From Rhodospirillaceae bacterium (GTDB lineage Bacteria > Pseudomonadota > Alphaproteobacteria > Rhodospirillales > 2-02-FULL-58-16), in contig JAUXMA010000129.1 in the NCBI GenBank assembly GCA_030623425.1, positions 1-5,695 on the forward strand: 5,695 nt of DNA, in the 5' to 3' direction. Under the pieces are notes generated by a model. The model had not been told where the DNA came from, searched no databases, and was given only the letters and a program-made list of their open reading frames with translations. The translations under genes and the position numbers were made by a program. This document shows, one piece after another, positions 1 to 5,695 of the stretch; within the stretch, counting starts at the first letter, position 1; every line of letters starts with the position of its first letter.

Positions 1-61
1 ATGGCGGATCGGGGAAAGAAATGTCGGAGTCTCGACAGGAGGAGCGGCGGAAAATGGGTGA
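1..61 (+). other. Left-edge leader, possibly the tail of an upstream gene
   Basis: All three + frames are open at the left edge. The frame starting at position 2 reads WRIGERNVGVSTGGAAENG and stops at TGA 59-61, overlapping the chosen DUF1015 start as ATGGGTGA, a common operon-type overlap. The frame from position 1 stops at 70-72. Twenty codons are too few to identify a protein, so a preceding co-directional gene is only a possibility. Confidence 0.15.
37..42 (+). promoter_or_regulatory. Shine-Dalgarno AGGAGG of the DUF1015 gene
   Basis: A perfect AGGAGG lies 11 bases before the ATG at 54. The spacing is slightly long but acceptable. It decides the start in favour of 54 over the ATG at 21, which lies upstream of this site. 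Confidence 0.55.
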
Positions 62-1304
62 CGTTCCCCTGATTCGCCCGTTTAGGGCCTTGCGTCCGGC
101 GCCGGGGCGCGCCGCCGAGGTCGCCGCCCCGCCTTATGATGTTGTCTCCTCCGAAGAGGCGCGCCGGCTCGCCCATGGCAAGCCGTGGAGTTTCCTGCGT
201 ATTTCCAAGCCCGAAATCAACCTGCCGCCGGGTACGGATGCGAAAGCGCCGGAAGTCTACGCCAAGGGGGCGGAACATCTGGCGCGCATGATCGATGGCG
301 GAGTGCTGAAACGCGACCCCGACCCTTGCTACTATGTCTACCGGATGAAAACGGGCGCCCGCGTCCAGACCGGCATCGCCGCCGCCGGCTCGATCGCCGC
401 ATACCGGAACAACCGCATCCGCCGCCACGAACTGACCCACCCCGACAAGGAGGATGATCGGGCCAGGCAGATCGAGGCTTTGGGCGCGCAGACCGGGCCG
501 GTTTTCGCCGCCCATCGGGCCGATGGCGAGGTGGCGGAGGTCGTCGCCGGCGCCGTCGATCAATCGCCGGCCATCGACATCAGTGCCGGGGACGGCGTCG
601 ATCATGCCCTCTGGGTGGTCGCGGATAAGGCCGAGATCGATCGTCTGAGCCGGGCTTTCGAGGCCATGAACGCCATTTACATCGCCGACGGCCATCACCG
701 CTCGGCGGCGGCGGCACGGGTGGCGGCGGCGAGGCAGAGCGCCAACCCCGCGCACCGGGGGGACGAATCCTACAATAGCTTCCTCATCGTCAGCTTTCCC
801 GACAACGAAGTGCGGATCCTCGACTACAACCGGGTCGTCCGCGATCTCGGCGGGATCGGCGTGGAAAGTTTCCTGGACAAGGTTTCCCAAGCCTTCACCG
901 TCGAGGCCAGCGCGGGTCCGGCGCGCCCGGCCAAGGCCGGCGAATTCGGCCTCTATGTCGACGGCCACTGGTACCGGCTGGCCTTACCCGGCGATTTGCC
1001 GGCAGCCGATGATCCGGCGGCGCGCCTCGACGTCAGTCTTCTCGCCGAGCGTCTCTTGCATCCGGTATTGGGCATCGGCGATCCCCGAACCGATACCCGC
1101 GTCGAGTGCATCGGCGGCGGCCGCGGCCTCCGGGAGCTAGAGCGGCTTGTCGACGGCGGCGATTGGAGCGCCGCCTTCGCCCTCCACCCAACCAGCATCG
1201 GGGAGTTGATGGCCGTCGCCGATGCCGGCGCGGTGATGCCGCCCAAGTCGACCTGGTTCGAGCCGAAACTGGCCGACGGGCTGCTGTCCTTGGTGCTCGA
1301 CTAG
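54..1304 (+). CDS. DUF1015 (COG4198) family protein, function unknown
   Basis: A conserved soluble protein of the DUF1015 family, about 416 residues, which is the usual full length. No signal peptide or membrane segment is visible, so it is probably cytoplasmic. Numbering from the alternative ATG at 21, family hallmarks run in order: IRPFRALRP (18-26), APPYDVV (36-42), RRHELTHPDKEDDR (134-147), YIADGHHR (220-227), LDYNRVV (267-273) and the C-terminal MPPKSTWFEPKL (406-417). No reaction is established for the family. As I recall, homologues in some clostridia lie beside serine-biosynthesis genes (serA/serC), but none is visible here. The start at 54 is chosen because family members begin only a few residues before IRPF and because AGGAGG lies at 37-42. 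ATG 21 has only a weak purine stretch before it. The frame is open to the window edge (no stop in positions 3-20), so a longer N-terminus cannot be excluded. It ends with TAG and converges on the RND operon. Family assignment is firm; function is unknown. Confidence 0.9.
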   Translation: MGDVPLIRPFRALRPAPGRAAEVAAPPYDVVSSEEARRLAHGKPWSFLRISKPEINLPPGTDAKAPEVYAKGAEHLARMIDGGVLKRDPDPCYYVYRMKTGARVQTGIAAAGSIAAYRNNRIRRHELTHPDKEDDRARQIEALGAQTGPVFAAHRADGEVAEVVAGAVDQSPAIDISAGDGVDHALWVVADKAEIDRLSRAFEAMNAIYIADGHHRSAAAARVAAARQSANPAHRGDESYNSFLIVSFPDNEVRILDYNRVVRDLGGIGVESFLDKVSQAFTVEASAGPARPAKAGEFGLYVDGHWYRLALPGDLPAADDPAARLDVSLLAERLLHPVLGIGDPRTDTRVECIGGGRGLRELERLVDGGDWSAAFALHPTSIGELMAVADAGAVMPPKSTWFEPKLADGLLSLVLD

Positions 1305-1316
1305 AAATCAGGGAAA

Positions 1317-1357
1317 GCGCCGGCATTGGAGAACGGTGAGCTATACGGCGGGTTTTT
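1317..1357. terminator. Weak terminator-like element between convergent genes
   Basis: The convergent gap contains CGCCG (1318-1322) and its complement CGGCG (1346-1350), a 5-bp stem with a loop of about 23 bases. It is followed on the + strand by GG and a run of five T (1353-1357) that reaches into the permease stop codon. On the - strand the stem is followed only by C and TTTCCC. The stem is short and the loop large, so it may be chance. No better terminator was seen for either gene. Confidence 0.25.
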
Positions 1358-4300
1358 ATTCCCCTTCGGCGGCGATCATCTTTTTGCGGCCCGGTTCGAC
1401 GAAGCTCGCGACAAGGGTCAGCAGTGGCGGGACGATGGCCAGCGTCAGCACCGCCGACAGGGCAAGTCCGCCGACCACCACCGATCCCAGCCCCCGATAG
1501 AGCTCCGATCCGGCGCCGGGGAAGACGACCAGCGGCAGCATGCCGAAGACGCTGGTCAGGGTCGACATGAAAATGGGACGGATGCGGTTGCGGGTGGCGG
1601 CGAGGATGGAATCCTCGAAACTCATGCCCTCCTTGTGCAAGTGATGAAGGGTCTGATGGACAAGCAGGATGGCGTTGTTGACGACGATGCCGACGAGGAT
1701 GATGAACCCCAACATGGTCAACATATCCAGCGGCTGAAAGGTGAAAAGATTGAGCAAGGCCAACCCGCCGATGCCGCCGGCCGTCGCCAACGGCACCGAC
1801 AGCATGATGATCAGCGGATAGGTGAAACTCTCGAACAGCACCGCCATCACCAAATAAACGATGGCCAACGACATCAGCAATTGTCCGACCATGGCGTCCC
1901 ATGTGGCGCTCAGTTGATCGGCGGTGCCGGCGAGACGCAGCATTATGCCGTCGGGGAGGCCGCCGGCGCGCAACTTGTCGATGACCTCCGACGTCAAGGT
2001 GTCCAACGCCACCTCGAGGGGAATTTTGGCGAGCGGACGGATCTGCAGGGTCACCGTGCGCGCCCGTTCGATATGGCGGATTTCCGTCGGCCCCGTCGTC
2101 ACCACGATATCGGCGAGCGAGCTTGCCGGCAGGATCGTTCCCGATTGGGTGACCACCGGTAGATTGTTGATGCCCTGGGTTTCCGTGATCCTGTTCAGGG
2201 GGCCCTTGAGCACGAGGTCGATGCGTTTGCCATCGGCGGTGATTTCGGCGACGCGCATGCCGTCGTTGAAGGCATCGAGGGTTTCTCCCAGTTCGCGGAC
2301 CGTCACCCCGTTGTCGGCGAGTTTCGTCCGGTTGGGGATGATGCGCACTTCCGGCGCGCCCAGTTCCAATCCCGGCTGCGGCCTGATCTGGGTGCCCTTG
2401 GCTCTAGGCATGGCGGCGTCGATGAGAATCACCGCTTGCCGCGCCACGTCCAAAATCACTTCCAGTTCGGGGCCGGAGATGTTGAGATCGATTCGGCGCG
2501 AGCCGCTGATGCCGCGGCCGAACAGCGAACGCTGAGAGATGAAGCCAAAGGTCCCGGGTTCGCGGAAGGACGCCTTTTGGAGGACGGGCAGCAGCTCCTT
2601 GACCCGGCCCGGCTCTTCGCTGGCGGCGCCGAGATAGGTGGAGCCGCTGTGGGCGACGAAAAAGAACCGCTGAATTTTCGGCGGCTGGCCGGGCTCCGAG
2701 CGCGGCCCGGTTTCGCTCGACCAGAGATGGCGGATTTCGGATTCGATTCCAATGGCGATCTCCGCCATGGTCTTCAAATTATAGCCCGGCGGCGGCACGA
2801 TCACGCCGGACAGAAGGTTGCGGTTGCCGTTGGGCAGATAATCGAGCTTGGGCAGGAAAAAATACGTCGTCAACACGCCGGCGCCGCAGATCATGGCGAC
2901 GACGCTAACGGCGAGGATGCGGCTGCGCGCCACGCCGCGGGTAAAGGCCAGCACCGCATTGACGAAAAAGCCGGCGAAGCGGTCGACGGCGGGCAACCTC
3001 GACCGCGCCTTGCTTTCCGCCCTGGGATCGCCGAGGAGTTTTTTCGATAGCGCCGGAATGACGGTGATCGAGACGATGAGAGAGAGCAGAACGGAGGCCG
3101 AGAGGGCGACCGCAATGTCGCGGAAAAGCTGGCCCACTTCCAGTTTCATCACCAGGATGGGAATGAACACCACCACCGTTGTCAGCGCCGAGACCAGGAC
3201 CGCGCCCCATACCTGCGAGGCGCCCTGGAAAGCCGCCTGGATGCGCGAAAGGCCTTCTTCGCGCAGGCGGTAGATGTTTTCGATGACGACGATGGCGGCA
3301 TCGACGACCATGCCGATGGCGAAGGCGAGACCGGCCAGGGAAATCACGTTGAGCGAACGCCCGAGCAAGGCCATGGCCACGAAGGCGCCGACGACCGAGA
3401 TCGGGATGGCCATGGTAACCACCAAGGTGGCGCGCATGGAGCGCAAAAAAAGCAGCAGGATCAAGGCCGCCAGCGTGCCGCCGACGATGATGTTCTGCTG
3501 CACCAGATCGATGGCCGAATCGATGTAGACGGTCTCGTCGTAAACCTGGGTGAGATGAAGGCCCGCCTCCGGAAGCGCCGCTTGGTTGAGTTCGGCGATC
3601 GCCTGGCGGATCCCCTTCATGGTTTCGATGACATTGGCGCCGGTCTCGCGGACGGCGTTGATGGCGATGGCTTCATTGCCAAGGTAACGGATGAAACTCG
3701 TCGCCTCCGCGTAGGCAATCCTGACATCGGCGATGTCGCCGACGGTGACTCGCGCCACCCGGCCGGTTTCGGGGTCGTGATCGGTGCGCAAAGCCACATT
3801 GCGTACGCTGCCGATGGTTGAAAGCTCGCCTTCGCTACGCACCACGTAACGGCGTTTGCCCTCGTCCACGTCGCCGGCCGAGATGGAAGCGTTGGCGGCG
3901 CGGAGCTTGCCCAGGACATGGCTTACGGTCAGGCCGTAGCGGGCCATGCGGGCGGGATCGACAATCACCTGCATCTGCCGCTCGCTGCCGCCGTAGACAT
4001 TGACCAGCGACACCCCGGGCACCCGTTCCAGGCGGTCCTTAATGATGTCTTCGACGAAGTCGCCGTATGTGTCCAGGCCCCTGTCGTTGCCGGGTTGGCG
4101 CCCTATCAAGATCCAGGCGATGGGATTGTCCTCGGTGCTGGAGGTCTTCAGCGTCGGCTCGTTGGCTTCGTCGGGATAGTCGCCGACCCGGTCGAGCCGA
4201 TTGGCGACCAGGAGCAGCGCCTTGTTCATGTCCTGATTGACGTCGAATTCCAGTACGACCAGGGCGCGGCCGTTCTGGGCCTGGCTGGTGATGGTTTCCA

Positions 4301-4529
4301 GCCCCTCCAGGCCGCGCAATTCCTTCTCCTGCGGATTGACGATCTCGCGCTCGACCTCGGCCGGCGCCGCTCCCGGCCACCGGGTCTGGATGCTGATGAT
4401 CGGTTTGCGCACGTCCGGGGTCAGTTGAATAGGGATCGTAAAGAGCGCCGCGACCCCGAACATGATCACCATCAGAACGGCGGCCATGACAGCCACCGGC
4501 CGTTCGATGGAGATTTTAATCAGATTCAT
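1356..4529 (-). CDS. RND-family efflux pump permease (AcrB/MexB-like, HAE type)
   Basis: The inner-membrane, proton-driven component of a tripartite exporter. It has 1057 residues (AcrB has 1049), starting at ATG with a good Shine-Dalgarno and ending with TAA. The duplicated RND layout is complete. TM1 is about 10-31, the first porter loop about 35-340, and TM2-TM6 about 345-496, with the TM4 motif MVVDAAIVVIEN at 407-418. TM7 is about 537-559, the second porter loop about 565-880, and TM8-TM12 about 884-1042, with the TM10 motif VVNNAILLV at 949-957 and RNRIRPIFMS at 980-989. Aligned by eye to AcrB, D407 is kept (D410), D408 is alanine (A411), K940 is asparagine (N951), and R971 is kept (R982). 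The DAA motif resembles CusA, but the region matching CusA's methionine triad (about 570-672) has a single Met (M588). A heavy-metal pump is therefore unlikely and an organic or amphiphilic substrate is inferred. It follows the adaptor gene directly in one operon. The exact substrate is unknown. Confidence 0.96.
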   Translation of the reverse strand: MNLIKISIERPVAVMAAVLMVIMFGVAALFTIPIQLTPDVRKPIISIQTRWPGAAPAEVEREIVNPQEKELRGLEGLETITSQAQNGRALVVLEFDVNQDMNKALLLVANRLDRVGDYPDEANEPTLKTSSTEDNPIAWILIGRQPGNDRGLDTYGDFVEDIIKDRLERVPGVSLVNVYGGSERQMQVIVDPARMARYGLTVSHVLGKLRAANASISAGDVDEGKRRYVVRSEGELSTIGSVRNVALRTDHDPETGRVARVTVGDIADVRIAYAEATSFIRYLGNEAIAINAVRETGANVIETMKGIRQAIAELNQAALPEAGLHLTQVYDETVYIDSAIDLVQQNIIVGGTLAALILLLFLRSMRATLVVTMAIPISVVGAFVAMALLGRSLNVISLAGLAFAIGMVVDAAIVVIENIYRLREEGLSRIQAAFQGASQVWGAVLVSALTTVVVFIPILVMKLEVGQLFRDIAVALSASVLLSLIVSITVIPALSKKLLGDPRAESKARSRLPAVDRFAGFFVNAVLAFTRGVARSRILAVSVVAMICGAGVLTTYFFLPKLDYLPNGNRNLLSGVIVPPPGYNLKTMAEIAIGIESEIRHLWSSETGPRSEPGQPPKIQRFFFVAHSGSTYLGAASEEPGRVKELLPVLQKASFREPGTFGFISQRSLFGRGISGSRRIDLNISGPELEVILDVARQAVILIDAAMPRAKGTQIRPQPGLELGAPEVRIIPNRTKLADNGVTVRELGETLDAFNDGMRVAEITADGKRIDLVLKGPLNRITETQGINNLPVVTQSGTILPASSLADIVVTTGPTEIRHIERARTVTLQIRPLAKIPLEVALDTLTSEVIDKLRAGGLPDGIMLRLAGTADQLSATWDAMVGQLLMSLAIVYLVMAVLFESFTYPLIIMLSVPLATAGGIGGLALLNLFTFQPLDMLTMLGFIILVGIVVNNAILLVHQTLHHLHKEGMSFEDSILAATRNRIRPIFMSTLTSVFGMLPLVVFPGAGSELYRGLGSVVVGGLALSAVLTLAIVPPLLTLVASFVEPGRKKMIAAEGE

Positions 4530-5618
4530 TCAGGAGGCTCCCTTGATCGTGACCTTTTGGCCGGAGAGCAGACGCTCGTTGCCGCGCACCACCACTAAAT
4601 CGCCGGGTTTCAGGCCGTCGAGCACCTCGAAGCGTCCGCCCACGGCCTCGCCCAGCTTGACCGGGCGAATCTCGGCGGCGTTGCCGTTGACGACGAAGAC
4701 AATGGTTCGGCCCATGCGGTTGAGAACGGCGTCCTTGTGCACCGTGACGGCATCGCGGGCTTGCCCCAAAGGCAGGCGCAGGGTGACGCTTTGGTTGGCG
4801 GCGAGGTTGTCGCTCACGCCGTCGAACCGGGGTGTGAAGCGCACCGTTCGGGTGCGGGTCAGCGGGTTTTCCTCGGGCACCATGGCGCGCACCGTCGCCG
4901 ACAGCGGCGCCTTGCCGGCCAGCTCGAAAGTGACGGATATTCCGGGCTCAAGGGCGGCAAGGCGTTCGGTCGGAACATTGGCCTCGATTTCCAGGTTTTT
5001 ATCATCGATCAACGTGACCACGGCCTCGCCGACCCTGACATAGGCCCCCGCCTCGGTGTGGCGTTTGGACACGACGCCGCCATATGGGGCGCGGATTTGG
5101 GCGTTGTAAAGGTTGATCTCCGCCAGTTTCAGATTGGCCCGGGCGCTTTGCAGGGCGGACCGGGCCTCGGCGACGGTGCTTTCGGCCATGGTCACTTCGA
5201 TGCGTTTGTCGTCATGGCGGGCTTCGCTGAAGGCGGCGGATTTGCGCAACCTCGCCAAGCGCTTGAGTTCCTGTTTTTTAAGGGCAAGTTTGGCCTTGGC
5301 GGTCTTCATGGCGGCTTCCTTTTCCGCCGTGTCGGCCTTTTGCAATTGCCGTTTCCAATGCAGGCTGTCCAGAACCAGGACGGCGATGACCTGTCCTTTT
5401 TCGACCCGCTCGCCTACTTTCATCAGCATTTCCGCCATCGGCCCGCCGATACGCGCGGCGACGACGCTGGTCCGGGGGGCGATCAGCCGCCCGATCACCG
5501 GTATTGTCTGCTTGACCGGCGCCCGGCGCACCTCGTCGACGCCGACCGGTGGCTGGTCCCATTCCCCGGCTAGAACCGGCGGCCCAAGAAAAAGCAGCCC
5601 GGCGGCGGCAAACAGCAA
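4530..5618 (-). CDS. RND efflux periplasmic adaptor (membrane fusion protein, AcrA/HlyD-like); 5' end uncertain
   Basis: The periplasmic adaptor that links the RND permease to an outer-membrane channel. Counting from the TTG at 5618 it has 362 residues. Order: hydrophobic secretion segment LLFAAAGLLFLGPPVLA (about 1-17) with a likely cleavage after VLA; first half of the lipoyl/barrel-sandwich domain (about 45-82, ending VGERVEKGQVIAVL); a Lys/Ala/Glu-rich helical hairpin (about 88-172); second lipoyl half (about 174-204, AQIRAPYGGVV and AGAYVRVGEAVVTLID); beta-barrel (about 208-285); membrane-proximal domain (about 290-360). There is no lipobox cysteine, so it is probably a soluble or uncleaved-anchor adaptor and not a lipoprotein. 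The TTG start is doubtful: it has no Shine-Dalgarno and gives a signal peptide without a positively charged start. The frame stays open to the right edge with no ATG, GTG or other TTG, so the true start is outside the window, or a one-base frameshift separates this frame from the ATGs at 5659 and 5647. The family call is firm. Confidence 0.92.
   Translation of the reverse strand: MLFAAAGLLFLGPPVLAGEWDQPPVGVDEVRRAPVKQTIPVIGRLIAPRTSVVAARIGGPMAEMLMKVGERVEKGQVIAVLVLDSLHWKRQLQKADTAEKEAAMKTAKAKLALKKQELKRLARLRKSAAFSEARHDDKRIEVTMAESTVAEARSALQSARANLKLAEINLYNAQIRAPYGGVVSKRHTEAGAYVRVGEAVVTLIDDKNLEIEANVPTERLAALEPGISVTFELAGKAPLSATVRAMVPEENPLTRTRTVRFTPRFDGVSDNLAANQSVTLRLPLGQARDAVTVHKDAVLNRMGRTIVFVVNGNAAEIRPVKLGEAVGGRFEVLDGLKPGDLVVVRGNERLLSGQKVTIKGAS
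4538..4544 (-). promoter_or_regulatory. Shine-Dalgarno AAGGGAG of the RND permease gene
   Basis: On the - strand AAGGGAG lies within the last codons of the adaptor gene, 8 bases before the permease ATG (4529-4527). The adaptor's TGA (4532-4530) abuts that ATG with no gap. This fixes the permease start and implies translational coupling of the two pump subunits. Confidence 0.7.
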
Positions 5619-5658
5619 AAGCCGAGCAGGAAATTCGGTGACAGCATACTTTTGTCCA

Positions 5659-5695
5659 TTACCGGGGATTGGGCAATCCCCAAGCCTGTCCGTTG
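5659..5695 (-). other. Possible 3' end of an upstream gene overlapping an ATG (TAATG)
   Basis: On the - strand the third frame reads NGQAWGLPNPR and stops at TAA (5661-5659). This TAA shares its last A with the ATG at 5659-5657, giving TAATG, a typical coupled stop-start. It could mark the end of a preceding gene in the pump operon, such as an outer-membrane channel or a regulator. Eleven codons are too few to identify it, and no Shine-Dalgarno is visible before that ATG. Confidence 0.22.
5664..5681. repeat. Perfect 7-bp inverted repeat (hairpin or operator candidate)
   Basis: GGGGATT (5664-5670), loop GGGC, AATCCCC (5675-5681): a perfect 7-bp stem with a 4-base loop, just upstream of the adaptor's possible ATG starts. 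No T-run follows on either strand, so it is not a classical intrinsic terminator. It may be an mRNA hairpin that limits translation, a small operator, or chance in GC-rich DNA. Confidence 0.35.

Noticed and set aside
1..72. ATG at position 1 opening a 23-codon frame
   Set aside because: It overlaps the DUF1015 start region, has no visible upstream context and a nondescript Arg/Lys/Gly-rich translation.
1033..1902. Long open frame of 289 codons on the - strand across the end of DUF1015 and the permease 3' end
   Set aside because: It overlaps two well-supported family genes, is rich in Arg, His and Pro with no recognisable domain, and is typical of shadow frames in GC-rich DNA.
1326..2162. 278-codon open frame on the + strand antisense to the permease
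   Set aside because: Its Gln/His/Arg/Asp-rich, low-complexity translation and lack of any family signature mark it as the antisense shadow of the permease.
1924..3050. Two overlapping + strand open frames of about 200 codons each inside the permease
   Set aside because: They are antisense to conserved porter-domain coding sequence and show no domain or convincing start signal.
3291..3312. CusA-like heavy-metal (HME) assignment of the permease from its DAA motif
   Set aside because: The region matching CusA's methionine triad contains one methionine only, and the N-terminal and TM10 sequences do not look like CusA.
4533..4542. GGAGGCTCC inverted repeat at the adaptor-permease junction as a hairpin
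   Set aside because: The arms leave a one-base loop, which cannot fold; the sequence is explained by the adaptor's last codons and the permease Shine-Dalgarno.
3918..4598. 226-codon + strand open frame spanning the adaptor-permease junction
   Set aside because: It is antisense to both pump genes and has no recognisable protein features.
4737..5573. 278-codon + strand open frame opposite the adaptor
   Set aside because: Its Gly/His/Phe/Gln-rich composition is what the complement of an adaptor coding sequence gives; no motif was recognised.

Overview
The window is GC-rich (by eye a little over 60% G+C) and is filled by ordinary bacterial protein-coding genes with short gaps. The GC-rich third codon positions and the style of all three proteins suggest a proteobacterium, most likely an alphaproteobacterium of the Rhodospirillales type. 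This placement is an inference from composition and family resemblance. No marker gene is present to prove it.

Layout. At the left, on the + strand, is one DUF1015 (COG4198) family gene (about 54-1304), a conserved but biochemically uncharacterised protein. It converges on a two-gene operon on the - strand that occupies the rest of the window. The operon reads from right to left: a periplasmic adaptor of an RND efflux pump (membrane fusion protein, 4530-5618 and probably extending further upstream), then the inner-membrane RND permease (1356-4529). The adaptor stop and the permease start touch (TGAATG), and the permease has a good Shine-Dalgarno sequence inside the adaptor's last codons, so the two are surely co-transcribed and probably translationally coupled. 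The convergent gap is only 51 bp and holds a weak terminator-like element.

Function. The permease and adaptor form two of the three parts of a tripartite proton-driven exporter. The third part, a TolC-like outer-membrane channel, is not in the window. It may lie upstream of the adaptor, beyond the right edge, or elsewhere in the genome. The substrate cannot be told from sequence. The permease lacks the methionine cluster expected of copper/silver (CusA-type) pumps, so an organic or amphiphilic substrate is more likely. The DUF1015 gene has no evident functional link to the pump.

No clearly new system was found. The most useful points for a second look are: the unclear N-terminus of the adaptor, where the frame with an ATG and the frame of the mature protein differ by one base; the permease's non-canonical proton-relay residues compared with AcrB; and a DGHHR motif in the DUF1015 protein that recalls ParB/sulfiredoxin-fold proteins. 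No tRNA, rRNA, CRISPR array, insertion sequence or long repeat was seen.
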